Shown here: piece by piece, positions 25,601-38,400 of the stretch
Layout: each line of letters opens with the position of its first letter
Numbering within the stretch: the first letter of the stretch is position 1
Assembly: GCA_025642065.1 (NCBI GenBank)
Contig: JAODUP010000273.1
Coordinates: 1 to 64,000 of the forward strand
From: Paralvinella palmiformis
Lineage: Eukaryota; Annelida; Polychaeta; Terebellida; Alvinellidae
DNA length: 64,000 bases
Reading direction: 5' to 3'
Translations under genes and position numbers: made by a program
The notes under the pieces: generated by a model
Told to the model about the DNA's origin: nothing
Database searches by the model: none
Seen by the model: the letters and a program-made list of their open reading frames with translations, nothing else

Positions 25601-27445
25601 TGTTTCTTAAACAAATCTTGTACAAGTATTTGAGAGACGAGAATAAATATATCCTAGATATCAACATTTCATTTAATCTTTCATATATATATATATATAG
25701 TTATCCCACAAAAATAGTTCTATAAAACCGCAAATCTTTACTTTATATAAAATATTCACACTGAAATTGCTACGGGAGTAATCATAGGATCCTATATCTG
25801 TTCAAAACAAATAAAACACTAGAATTACTATTAATGTAATAATTTTAATGTTTCCCATATTTATCTTAATCGTTTATGTGAGCAACTAAAATATTTTCAT
25901 TTTGTATTTAATATATTTACTAAACAATTCAAGTAGCAATTACAAAATCAATTTAACAGCCCAGCTCAATTTAAGACTAAATATTCAATAAGGCTAGACT
26001 TCCATTATAAATAAATAGAGTTGTGTTTAATATTTAAGTGATTCAATGTTAGAACTTATTTAAATTTTAGAATTTTTGGCATTAGTCGTACGCGCTAAAC
26101 AGGTGTCGGTATGATTTTCAGTATAATAAATACGTAGATTTATATATGTGTGTGTGGCCTACACATCAGCATGTGGGACCCAGCTAATCCGTTTTTTATA
26201 CGCGACAAATATATCAAGCCCACAGGAAAGTAGCTACATGCAGGCTATATACAAAACCGGAAGCACGTACAAAACATACCATTTGACACCACGGCTTGCA
26301 GTAAACGACAGGTCCGTGTTGGTCAATGGCGAATTACTATCCACACATGATAACTAAATTTACACGGCAGTGTACAGTTAGAAGTAGTTTACTGTGGTTC
26401 AAATGAAACCTATACACATCAAATTTCTACGCCGCATATATTTACCTCGGATTTATTATGGGTTCGAATAACTAAATAATTCCTAGCTAGACGAAACGTA
26501 TCGATAAACATCCGACTGGTCTGGCATCGCAAGTTGCTCTCTAACCTGAGTGAAAAGTTAAGTCTTTTATAGGCCTTCGGTGCATTAACTAACATTACAG
26601 TTTATTGAACACGTGATAATATTATTCTCCATGTGGAAGCAGTGAAGTTACTGCACGAAGGATTATTACTGAACTGTAACGAAAAACAGCTAATCCTCAT
26701 ATGTTGCTTCATTATTCCAAATTCATTTAGAAGATGGTTGGTTATTTACCTTTATCAGCATAGTATTGCATTCAATAATAGGTGAGGATACTGCTCTCCC
26801 ACACTCTCTTACAGGACTACAGTTGTTTTAATAAATCCGATTGTTTCCGTTATGTGGGGATGTTTCATTCGTCAATAGACGTATTCGGTCTGATAACCTT
26901 ATTTTACCCGGAAAGAGATCCATAATTAGAAATGTTTGCATATTATTATATTTTAAAATAGATGGCACATCCACCAGTCAAATCTTACAAAAAAGAATAA
27001 ATAAATAAACTCCATACTGTATAAATTATATAAAATTAATAGATTTATATTTTAATGGAATAGAAGGGTGTATAGCAAACGTTTCCATTGTAATTTAGGA
27101 AACACAATTCATCACATATAAACCCATTTTAAATCAACTTTATTGTATGTACATTTCGCAATGTTGTAAAAACAAATTCGTTAAAAAACGTATACGTCAC
27201 TGGAAAGAGGAATGCTTTGTGGATATTTAAAATAATTTCCTTGAAAACGTTTCCAAAAAAGTGTTTTCAAAAACATTTCTAAACTTATTCGGGTTTTGTG
27301 GGTGGGATTAGAGCAGCTGAAACATCTTCTAAAAGGCGCCTTCTTAGGAAAACATATCACAAGCACAAGTAGAATGTTTTTATTATAACTTTGACCTGGA
27401 GGAATGCAGCATATTTCTCCATCCACTGAATTATAACATGGCATA
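25600..27445. repeat. Diverged duplication, copy 2 (partner 5.1-7.5 kb)
   Basis: Collinear with 5.1-7.5 kb in blocks around 25,800-26,060, 26,700-26,790 and 27,220-27,390. Unlike copy 1 it contains the R1 repeat at about 26,140-26,740. Minus-strand open frames in it have no recognised domain. Confidence 0.7.
26140..26740. repeat. Dispersed repeat R1, copy 1
   Basis: About 600 bp matching 55,600-56,345 in the same orientation. Shared strings include 'cgcgacaaatat' (26,201 and 55,661), 'ggaagcacgta' (26,259 and 55,720), 'ccgactggtctggc' (26,513 and 55,978) and 'ggattattactg' (26,660 and 56,238). A short plus open frame across it (26,148-26,357) is also seen in the second copy (55,583-55,795), and both contain an SSPQES or SRPQESGYMQ-like string. 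The strings are not alike enough elsewhere to call this conserved coding. Probably a non-autonomous element. Confidence 0.7.
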
Positions 27446-28240
27446 AATAGTGAGAGGGAAAGAACGATAAATATACATTAGATAAATATATAAATAGATA
27501 GTTAGATAATTAGATAGAAATTAGATAGATAGATAGATAGATAAAAGAGAGACTGAGAGAGAAAGAAGGGGGTGTGTACGCAAATCTATAATACGGATTT
27601 GAATGTAAAATCAATATTCGCCGCAAACTCACATGAATATATTACTGAATCTGGCTTATTTACTGAGAGCTATCTAGTTTTGTGCTGAAGTAGAGTTAGA
27701 ACGAATTTCACAATGTACAAGATAACTTTTACATATTTGTTATCTTTGAATCTACGCTACAACTTTCATTGTGATTTTAGTTCAAATTAGCACATCCAAT
27801 TCAAATCATCCCGCGGCTTGACTAAAACTCATCTGTAGGCGCCGCATTTTGCTAAGACATTAAAGAAGCATCAACCAAATATTATTTTGAAACTAAACCG
27901 TATCTACTGATATTTCAATATACTTTGTCAAAACAAAGTGAAATGTTATTGAAATGGTGAAAGAATTTATGGAAATAGTTTTTTTTAGAAGAGCACTATT
28001 AGATTCATTTTTCTGAATCCCCATTTACTAGAATTATAATGTATTAGTAGGTTAAGTTCCGGCGCATATGAAGTCAGGAAGAGGTCTAACTCAGAGCATA
28101 TATTACCTGAATCAATATAGATGTAGCTGCATGATAGTTGTACACGATAACACCATATAATACGGCCCACTACTTCTATATCGCATTCGAAGAAAGCGTT
28201 ATTCTTAGCCTCAAGTAATTTAAAATATTTCATTATATAT
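27446..28240. other. AT-rich DNA with GATA-type repeats
   Basis: A TAGA/GATA-rich stretch at about 27,480-27,545 and a short GA patch follow the duplication. A minus ORF at 28,233-27,985 (82 codons) has no known features. Confidence 0.45.
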
Positions 28241-28241
28241 A

Positions 28242-28280
<39 letters not shown>
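28242..28280. repeat. T19-A20 palindrome
   Basis: 19 T directly followed by 20 A, a perfect homopolymeric inverted repeat without a loop. It could be two poly(A) tails joined head to head, or an assembly or sequencing artefact. Confidence 0.9.
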
Positions 28281-28282
<2 letters not shown>

Positions 28283-28822
28283 TAAAGAACTTAATGGTTG
28301 CCCGCTATTTTGGGTTCATATAATACTGCAATTTGAGTAAGGCGGTTCTTCGTTTATCTAAGCGGGAAAGTTCATATTTCACTTTCAGAATCATTTAATA
28401 AAACCTGAATCGGAAAGATCTTTACTTTCAAGAAACATTTATTGACAACGAAATTAAAATATACTTATACACTTTTCAAAAAATTTTTGAAAAAAAACCC
28501 AATACTTTAAAACAAAAATATTTAAAAATTTTTTAAAAATATCCAACTTATGTTGTTGTATAAAACACATCGCCCATGTGATTTGAGGCCAATGCCACTG
28601 ATCCAAATATGATAGTGTTTCCATTGATTACCTATGAGTACTAATAATGTTTTAAGAATCTAGTGTATCCGATAAAGCCATTTAAATGGAATTGTCCAAC
28701 GGCGTCCTTCCAAAGACACACAAGTGGTGAGAATATAGTATTCGAAATTATGACTTGCTAGAATGAGCTGATCTGGAATCAAACATTTCAACAAACTGTA
28801 AAAAGAACTATATAACAGATCG

Positions 28823-28825
<3 letters not shown>
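28281..28825. other. A/T-homopolymer-rich DNA, nothing recognised
   Basis: Several short A and T runs (about 28,480-28,545) suggest low-complexity sequence. No gene. Confidence 0.45.
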
Positions 28826-28884
<59 letters not shown>

Positions 28885-28887
28885 CAC

Positions 28888-28933
<46 letters not shown>

Positions 28934-29044
28934 TGTCTATTAGTGCGTGCGTGTGTGTATTTGTGTGTGAGTATGTGCGTGTGTGTGTGCGTGCGTGCGT
29001 GCGCACGCGTGTGGATGTGTTAATAATATAATAATAATAATAAT
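28826..29044. repeat. Compound (CA)n-(TA)n-(TG)n-(TAA)n tract
   Basis: About 57 bp of CA, then TA to about 28,930, then interrupted TG/CG repeats to about 29,010, then a short TAA run. The sequence after it ('tttatatagcacca') resembles a SINE 3' end in reverse, weakly. Confidence 0.9.
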
Positions 29045-30079
29045 GTGTTATTTTATATAGCACCACATTCAACTGTGATCTTATACATTTATCTGAAACT
29101 TAGAGAATTCCGGTGAAGCTGGAGCAAAACTAACTTTATCTGTTTCCGGTTTGTGGTTGGACAGAACGTCTTTAATATCTCATTACTTACGGACTTACGA
29201 ATAAGTCCTATATTTCTTATTTGATAATAACAAGATTTACATATATAATTCAAATACTTCTAACTGTAGCTACTTTAAAAACCGATTCATGTACAGTGGT
29301 GTCGGCTGAAATTTACACACTCAGGTCACAACACGAAGGTTATTACATTGTAAATCGGCTAATGATGGACAGGTATTAAGTCGGCGATTTTGATAATCTT
29401 GACAAATTGATGATATTGTAAGTTGACGAATTATTGAATACGGTTATTTTATCTGTAATATAAAGTTTGAAGCATCTATCTAAGTCCACGAATATTGTCT
29501 CAAAATCACACCTTCACACCGACACTTGTACTTTCTTGTAAATCAGACCATAAGCAAAACAGACATCACGTGTATGATTACCGATTCTTATCCAATAATG
29601 CACCACTTTCAAAGGAGATCATATGGAGTACAACTGGCAGTGATCCACTTGAAGTATCACAGTTCATCGTAAATAATCTTGGACAGTGCCTCCATGATGT
29701 AATTCTGCATTTTGATTAATTGTCTAACTGAAGCTACTCACAGCTTCAAAATTGCAGCATTGTGAACTGGGCATTTTCACAAATTGCAATTAAACAGAGT
29801 TATATATAAGGTGTCGTAAATTTCTTATGTTTATTAATTGCTGATGTCCTATTCCTACGATAAAAGTATTGTGAAACTTAACACTATATTTCTGAAGCTA
29901 TTATCAGTGTTATGTTGGGAACTGCAAAGAGGGCATCATTTATCGCTGTCTCACGACGGCCAACAAGCTTGAGCACAACCATGGGTTGTTCTTGCCAAGT
30001 CCCAATTGTGCATCACTGACCGAAGAAGCCGACCCTGTGTCTCTTTTTTCCTCAAATCGAATTGATGTGAAGAAAGGAG
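29045..30079. other. No recognised gene
   Basis: A plus ORF of 74 codons at 29,495-29,719 was examined and matched no family. The stretch may include the 5' non-coding part of the transposon that follows. Confidence 0.45.
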
Positions 30080-31030
30080 ACAAAAAGCAAACTTGAGTAG
30101 TACACAGTTCACACTGATTCCGAAAAGTGTGAAATTGCGAAGTATGCTGAGTTACCTAGCAAGAGTGCCGCTGGCCTTTTCGTCATCAAAACAACTTGGC
30201 AGAGACATTAATGAAGCATATGTTCGCTGATTTATCAAGCAGTATAAAAACTGTTACAGCTTGTTACGGCCAAACGTGGTCGTGTTATATTCCTGTGTTC
30301 GGAGCATGATGACAAAGTGATCACTACCTTAAAGGCTATATGCTCAGCTGCTGTCATTATTAACAGGCTGATCACTATAGTAACAGGCAATGGGTTTGAT
30401 GAACATTACGATCGCTGCTTACTGTGAGAGTTTGGTGAATCTATAGATCTCACATGGACCTGGTCTGATTTAATCATGGAACGAATGGGATTTGTTCGTC
30501 GCAAGGGGACCAAAGTCACCCGTAGCTCCATCTGAACTTTGAAATATCTCGTGTTACAAATAATGCTCATCAATATCAACAAGACCGGCATTCCCATGAT
30601 CCCAGTCAGTGACATGACCATGGAAGTTGAAGGCACATCTGAAGTCGCCATCACAGTTCTCGAAGACAAGCGTCAGATGACCGGTGTTATAGGGGTTTTG
30701 TCACTTGGACAGTTTATTCCCCCAGATATTATTTATCAGATTTCCCGTCAGATCCCAAAGTTCAAATTCCCCCTGGCTGAGATATTACTCACACTGACAT
30801 ACTTTGACAAGCTGGATTGGCGCATGGTTTGCTTATCTTGGATGTAAACAAGGTACATTAGTGGGGAACCATTTCTGAACCCTTTGAAAGCAAATGGTTT
30901 TCAACTGGTGATTATTCCTGCTTCATGCACTGGTGAATTGCATGCATTTAATGTCTCTAGCAACAGGCTCTTCAAATACGCCCTGCGCAATTAATTCTGG
31001 GGAAATTGATACAAGTGTAACAATTCAACG
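30080..31030 (+). pseudogene. pogo-superfamily DDE transposase, decayed
   Basis: Reading across frames gives an ordered pogo/jerky-type transposase. The DNA-binding region has KCEIAKYAELPSKSAAG (about 30,130), KQLGRDINEAYVR (30,190) and AKRGRVILL (30,270). A linker follows with DLIMERMGFVRRKGTK (30,470-30,510). The catalytic start has NKTGIPMIPVS and MEVEGTSEVAIT (the family motif is NWDQTGI...PVS.WTM). DKRQMTGV, FIPPDIIYQ and KFKFP come next (30,580-30,770). A C-terminal block VIIPASCTGELHAF (30,912-30,955) is the counterpart of 'VPANCTD.LQPLD'. The first catalytic aspartate (NWDQTG) is not readable as D here; the text runs INKTG. Three or more frameshifts and stops make it dead. It belongs to the same broad superfamily as the fragment at 24.8 kb. 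Terminal repeats were not found. Confidence 0.8.
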
Positions 31031-32389
31031 AATTTTAATATTTAGTGTAAAATACAATTAGCTTGCGTGTGAATGATGAGTATTGTACTGTAAATGCTCT
31101 TACGATAGTTTGTACCAGATTGAAATGCACTCTATATGAATAGGATATTGCCTGGTGATTTTATTTTGTGAAAAAGTCAATAAATGATTATCATAATTCG
31201 GTGTTTTAATGCACCTTTTGAAAGAAGATTATATTTATAGAGTAAAATCCTGACCAATCACATCCGTTGATGCATAATATTGATAATGCATTCTTTGCAA
31301 CGGGTGTAATATTTACATTTTTACTTAGATAAAGTTCATGCTTTTGCTGTGAAAAATAAACATTTATAACACTAAATATAAATAGTTTATTGGACAGCTT
31401 TCAATTGAATAGATGTCTGTAGATTAAATTCCCTTCACAAGATCACAATATGTTGAACAATATTGAGCCTTTGACGGGAGTTATGATTGTTGGTTATACT
31501 GTAAAACAGAAAATGTTCCCTCGTTTTAATTTCAGGATTTGCCAACTTAACACTTGCCAATCTACAGTAATATCTGTTTAACCATCTTAATTCACATATA
31601 TCTTTTACTGACTATATATTTTATCAATGTATAATCCTCTAATATCGGGTTTTTTTTAATATTAATTTGTCCGGTGGGCAGTTGTTTTAAAGTGCCTTTT
31701 TTCCCAAATCGATGCCTACATCGTGGGTTCTTTCTGTCAAAAATATATATTATCATTTTCAACTTTAGCCTAAGGTTATGGCACGAATGTCATCTATAAC
31801 AAGCAGCTTAAACCTGAATACGTACACATTTATATGTGGGTATGTACGTAAATGTAGGCATAATGTCTATATTGTAGTCAATACGTGGCACCTTAAACGG
31901 TCTTCTCAGATTATATCTATCACTTATCGATGTTGAATTTAGATACTTCTTTAATCTGATGCTAGTTTTAGACGTCTAATAGTGTGCATTGTTCATTAAA
32001 ATCTGATAGTACAGCTTAATACAGAGTTCATATTTTAGTTATTAGCCATTAATAGCCATTAGTTCTCCTTATATCTAATAATTAGCTACACCGACAGCTC
32101 GTTGTTTACCATATTATGCTAATTTACGTAACCCTTGTAACACATCTAAGAATTTAGAATATTGTCTTACTGATATCTCCACATGATTAAATCAAACTCT
32201 TGAAACACTAAATGATAATAGAACAACTATTATACATTTGGCATCATCACATTGTGTTAAATACTTAAAGACACCAACATTACAGACGAGTGCATCTTCG
32301 ATTACCCCTAATTGATTAGAACAAATCTAGGGCTTATTTGTTAACAAATGCATTAACATTGTATATCAATGTCAGATATCAGTATGCCG
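31031..32389. other. AT-rich DNA containing repeat R3 copy 2
   Basis: No gene. The R3 repeat is annotated separately at about 31,890-32,140. Confidence 0.5.
31890..32140. repeat. Dispersed repeat R3, copy 2
   Basis: Core 'gttattagccattaatagcc' at 32,038-32,057, followed by a 'ttctcc...ttagctacac' block shared with copy 1. It lies about 250 bp upstream of a LINE fragment. Confidence 0.6.
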
Positions 32390-32960
32390 TGCTGCCTACT
32401 ACCATCTTGAACCCTTCCACTATTTAAAAGCATACCTGACACAAGAAATATTTGTTAATGTGGTCCTGCCTTTGTTACATATCATACAGACTTTTATGAC
32501 TCCCTGTTATATGTCATATATGATTATAATACCAATCGCCTTCAGAAAATTCAGAATAGTGCTACTTGTATAGCGACAAATACATGAATATTTGATAGTA
32601 TCACCCCAATTCTTAAAACATAGATTGGTTACCTGTTAAATAGCGCATCCAGTTCAAGATTTCGCTAAAAACTACAGATCTGTCAATAACAAGGCAGCTG
32701 AGTACCTATGTGAACTGTTGTCCATTAGAAAGTCATCCCTAAAAGCCAAGTCATCCGGTTAGATGCTGTTGCAGTTGTCTATGTCTCGGCTCAAGCCATA
32801 AGGTGATAGTGAATTTAGTGTTGCATCCCCCACTTTGTGGAATAGGATGCAGGCTGTTGTTAGACGAAAACAGCGGGACATTCTAGGTAAAGATGTTACC
32901 GGATTGGATGGTATATCCTGGCATAAGTTGTGATACGAATTGTACCACTTAGACCCTGGC
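32390..32960 (+). mobile_element. LINE (L2/CR1-like) RT thumb and C-terminal fragment
   Basis: Frames across this stretch give HIDFYDSLLYVIYDYNTNRLQKIQNSA in short pieces (YDSLLY at 32,495, RLQKIQNSA at 32,540), then DSITPILK, and later a LWN-type motif where 'ccactttgtggaatagg' occurs (32,830). These are the post-palm motifs of L2/CR1 reverse transcriptases (SRLDYCNSLL, LQ.IQN.A, ITP.L..LHWLPV, LWN). All catalytic motifs are upstream and absent. The piece probably reflects a 5'-truncated insertion, now with stops. Confidence 0.8.
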
Positions 32961-33214
32961 TGACGAACTATATGTATTATAATGAAATAGGCAATATAGT
33001 ATAGAGTTATAATTGGTCTATGTAAGATTTAGCAAAGGCAGGAAAAATCGTAGCAAGTATTCTTTATATAAATTATAAATTTATTCCACGAAACATTTGT
33101 AGACGTTTACAGTTTGAATAAAACAGTTTTATTAATAATACTGCGAAAATAACTTCAAGTTTACTCATCACACAAAAAGTCATTCTCAGATATTCAACCG
33201 GGTTGTTATTACCA
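32961..33214. other. AT-rich DNA, nothing recognised
   Basis: Short stretch between the LINE fragment and the tandem duplication. Confidence 0.5.
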
Positions 33215-35065
33215 TGCAACATTATGTTGACACAACAGAATATTATCATACAGATGTATAGCTACCGTGAATGACACTGATGAAAACAGTACACTTATAG
33301 GACCGTATATGTCATTTAAAACTATCTTCAAATAAATATATAATTTAGGTAATCTGTTTATTGATCAATCAGCCCAAGATTGAGAGCATTGTCACGAAAT
33401 ATTACCAGTTATTAAGGATGATTTGAAACAGGCAGTCAGGAGAGTAGTGTAGTGAAGAGCTAAATGTCCAGGCAATAAGCTTAGGTGTTGTTTATTGTTT
33501 CATTTAATAATCCATCTTCAGTTATTGACTTCTACCTAATCATCTCATTGTTGTAGAGAGTATCTCTTAGGTACACTATCCCAAATGAAACTAGCTCTTA
33601 AAACTAACTAAGCTGACGTTAACTCATTATCAGTTCTTATATTAATATGATATCACGATAATTTCTCAAGTCAAATATCCTTTAAACCTGCTCGTATTCG
33701 GTAATTATATTAGCTAAAATATGTATCCGCTGGGATGATGTTGACCTAACCGCGGAATAATTACTACGTAGCACCTGAATCCTTAGATGAAGCATCAGGA
33801 TGACTCGGATTGTGTCTCTCTCAAGCCAAGTCATAGGCAGAACAAAATGTGGTTGTGTTCGTAATCAAAGAAAACAAGCAATTTTATAGGATAAAGTATG
33901 AAACAAATATCGTTTACACTGATATATAAAGTCATGGTGACATAAATATATGAATTATCTGTACATCAGGAAACGAATATCTCAAAACAACAGCAGTTAT
34001 CTGTTTATGATTTATATGATATATTGTTGTTAATTTTGTTGTTCTTGTTGGTTGATTGTTGTTGTTCTCTTTTCGGAAGATCATTTTCTTTTGTCTTTGT
34101 TTGTCTATCTACATCATATAGTGGTGCCGTTGTTTGTTATAACTACTCGCTGATGCAAACGGAAACATCACGATCTCTCTTCGGAATTCCTTTTATTTTA
34201 TTAGTTTCCTTATTGCATTGTATTACTAAAGGATTTCATGGTAATATGGGAGTGATATCATATTTTCTAATATGTAATCGGAGTTACACCAATACAGCAT
34301 GTCATTGTTAGTAGCAGACGTATGCTAGTTATTAGATTATATTTTAACTAATTAACAAATGATACTTACTATTGTATAGATGATCAGGTAAGAATTCAAC
34401 AGACACAGGTAACCCTGGTATTTGAACTCAGATCTCAGATGTCGTAAATGGTACTTTTTGAGTTTACGATCTTTTATAAGCTCGATATATCTCCACTGAG
34501 AATCAAAAACAAAATGGTGACAAATATTTGCAGGTATAATTAGGCAGACACATTAACGTAGATGCCATAAGGTGTTACTCAGTCCAAGAACAGTTTGATA
34601 TCACACGTCTGTTGAGTGAGAGTCTGATCTTAATGGGGAAGAGGATATATTAATGATTCGTCCATATCTGAACCATCGTCTATCCATTAACCATTAATAC
34701 ACGCATGTGCACGGGCATATACTTATACATGCGCTGGCACCCATTGGCAAAAAACACACTTAGTGTGTCAAAAGCACAAGCCATTGAAATTGAACTTTTT
34801 ATCACATACATTTTATTCTATGATGTATCTATAAATGCCATTTAACATACCCTTACACAATATAATATACTATCAAGCTTCATTATTCGACATCCGGTTG
34901 TGGTCATGTCTATCATAAACCGACATATATTCAATGAAGTTCGAATATTTAGAGGAACCAGTATCTTGTAATGTGTCCACACTGATGTCGTTATCAAAAT
35001 GTCTTAATAAATAATAAGATTATTCCCGAAGCACATTGCCCTTCAGAGTTCCATGTCAGCAGATT
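33215..35065. repeat. Tandem duplication, unit 1 (about 1.85 kb)
   Basis: Repeated directly at 35,066-37,460. Matching landmarks include 'caggagag' (33,438 and 35,332), 'ttatattaatatgatat' (33,637 and 35,536), 'gtggtgccgttgtttgttat' (34,121 and 36,037), 'aaacatcacgatctctcttc' (34,161 and 36,080) and 'acaatataatatactatcaa' (34,857 and 37,237). A plus ORF of 95 codons at 34,024-34,311 starts with a hydrophobic, Leu/Val/Cys-rich stretch like a signal or membrane segment, but it is not kept open in unit 2, so I do not call a gene. Confidence 0.85.
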
Positions 35066-36928
35066 GAACCATATGGTGACGCAATAGAATATTCTCATAA
35101 AGATGTATAATTACCGTGTATGAGACATATAGAAAACGTTATTTATAATATAAAACTACCATCAAATGAATCGATAATTTGAGTAATCGGTTTATTAATA
35201 ATGACCCCTGGACTGAGTTCATTATCAAGAAATATTATCTTTAATAGTAATCGGTTTATTGATAATAACCCCAAGACTGAGTTCATTATCAAGAAATATT
35301 ACCAATTATTAAAGATGATCTAAACAAGCAATCAGGAGAGCAGTGTACTGAACAGCTCCACATCCTGGCAATAAGCATAGGTGTTGTCTAGTTTTTTCAT
35401 TTAATCTCCCATCTTCATTGATTGACTTTTATCTGATCCTGTCATTATTGTAGAGTGTATCTCTTCGATATAATATCCGAAATGAAACTGGCCGTTAACC
35501 CGGAACAAAGCCGGTGTTCCCTTATTATCGGCTCTTATATTAATATGATATGATGATGAGTTGTTCTGAGTTCGAATATGCTTAGAACTTCCTTGTATTA
35601 ACTAGTTAAATTAACCAAAGTTATTTATCTACGTCGATGATGTTGACCTATTGACCTAACTGGAGAACATTTGCCACTTAGCACCCGGATCCTTTGACGA
35701 AGCATCAAGATGACTAGGATTAGGTCTCTCTCTCTCTCGATGTAGGTCATAGGGATAACAAGATATAGTTGTCTTCATAATCAAGTAAAAGAAGCTATTA
35801 TTTAGGATAGAGTATAGACCAAATACAGCTTTACACCGATACATAATGTCACGATGACATCAATATATGAATTATCTGTACATCTGGAAACCTTTATCCC
35901 CAAATAACATCAGCAACCAGTCTATCGTTTATATAATTTACTGTTGTTGATTCTGTTGTTCTTAGGGATGATTGTTGTTGTTCTATATTCGGAAGATCGT
36001 TTTGTTATCTATTACTTTTCTCTATCTATATTATAGAGTGGTGCCGTTGTTTGTTATGACTACTCGCTGATGTAAATGGAAACATCACGATCTCTCTTCG
36101 GAATTACTTCTATTTTATTAGTTTTCCTAATTCCATTGTTATAATGAACGATGTCCCGGTAATGTGGGAGTGATATCATATTTACTAATATGTAATCGGA
36201 GCTAGGCCAGTATAGCATCTTATTGTTAGTACACTGACGTATGCTAGTTATTAGATTACGTTTTTAATAATGTACAAATGATACACTAACTACTGCATTG
36301 ATGATCAGGCAAGAATTGCCCAAACACAGGTAACACTGGTATTTGAACTCAGATCACAGATGGCACAAATGATCTATTTCGAGTTTATAATAATATTTTA
36401 TTAACTTGGGATATCTTTACTGAGAATGTAAAACAAAATGGCGACACATATTTACAGGTATATTTGGCCATACATATCAACACATAGCTCATCAGGTGTG
36501 TAATAATTATGTGCCTGATAATCATATTTATTTAACTTTGTTTTATATTATTCAGTTTATTGGCAGTCTTAAATGAACATCTAAAGTTGCCTGACTAGAT
36601 ATTACATTAACATAGACGCAAAATAAACGATATACCGTCCATTAATCAAAGGCCACTTTGTAATCTAAGGGAATCCAGATTAAGCCATGATAACACCACT
36701 CCATCTAATACATCACGTACCTTGTTGCTAGCGTGACTTATGGGTGTTTATCAGGACATATAGAACTGGTACTGGAAAATATATGGAAAACAACATTCGC
36801 AAAACTGTAATTATTATTAGTAATCTTCTATAAATGTTGGGTATAGTGATATACCTTGTACTATGATTATTACAAATGACTGATGTATTAGAATAAGAAG
36901 TGAAACATTCGAAGTTTCACTTTTTTGC

Positions 36929-36985
<57 letters not shown>

Positions 36986-37004
36986 TTCATATATATATAT
37001 ATAT

Positions 37005-37047
<43 letters not shown>

Positions 37048-37460
37048 ATCAATATCTGAACCAGTGTCTATTCATTAACTAGTATTACACGCATGTACAG
37101 ACACACACATACATGCGTTCAAGCCCATATGAATACGCACGTACATAGTGTTCAAGAAGCATAAGCCATTGAAATAGGCCTTTTTGTTACATAAGTTATT
37201 TGATTTATCTATAAATGCCATTTATCATACCCTTACACAATATAATATACTATCAAGCTTCATTATTCGAGATGCGGTTGTGTTTGTGTCTACCATGAAC
37301 TAACCTATATTCAGTGGTTTTCAAATATTTAGATGAATAGGTATCATGTAATATTTCCTCGCCATTATCAAGAATTCTTACTAAATAGTAAGATTATTCA
37401 CAAAGCCCAGTTGTTAGTCCATTGCCTGTCAGAGTTCCGTGTCAGTAGATTGAATTCCAT
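35066..37460. repeat. Tandem duplication, unit 2
   Basis: Diverged direct copy of 33,215-35,065. It holds an internal short duplication near 35,180-35,300 (the 'aatcggtttatt...gagttcattatcaagaaatatta' block occurs twice, about 78 bp apart). It also holds an extra segment of about 540 bp (36,500-37,040) with a long TA tract. Confidence 0.85.
36936..37041. repeat. (TA)n microsatellite
   Basis: A TA tract with minor interruptions, inside the extra segment of duplication unit 2. Confidence 0.95.
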
Positions 37461-37996
37461 TGTGGCCTTTCTATGGAAGATATGTCATCGTTAATTGAAT
37501 AGTATACTACTGATTATGTATTTTATCTATGTAGTAGCTTCCCAGCCCTCCGTCAAACGTGAGACAAGTTAATGGGCTGAACTCCAAGCAAACATGACCA
37601 TATCTGGGATACAGTGCGGAGAAGTGACTACTTTGAGAAAGGATATTATGAGATGAAACTGCTCACAGCTACCAGTAACTCTAGGATTACGACCCAGATT
37701 AGGCAGTTTGACCTGCAAAATCGAATTTCTAGCTACTGTAAAGCGAATTAATTTCTTCGCAGAAAAACTATTTATAGCCACAAACACGCATATGTAAGTA
37801 TAATCCAACACCAGCCATGTATATTCACGTACACATAGGTGTGTGTACGAAGTAGGTGATTGATGCTAACATATACGTTGTTGTTATATACGTTTTTCAA
37901 TTTATCTACATTTCTATGTTTACTGAACACACATTACTTTAAACCAAGATAAGTACACGAAATGCCCTCCATTAATTAGAAGCTACCCTGTAACAT
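37461..37996. other. AT-rich DNA, possible partial third copy of the 36.5 kb segment
   Basis: 'ccattaatta' and neighbouring blocks near 37,965 resemble 36,636-36,660. Sequence after the SINE (about 38,405-38,465) resembles 36,715-36,765. The similarity is modest. Confidence 0.4.

Positions 37997-38400
<404 letters not shown>

Noticed and set aside
34024..34311. Plus ORF of 95 codons with a hydrophobic start, possible secreted protein
   Set aside because: The homologous stretch in duplication unit 2 is not open, so selection on the frame is unlikely.
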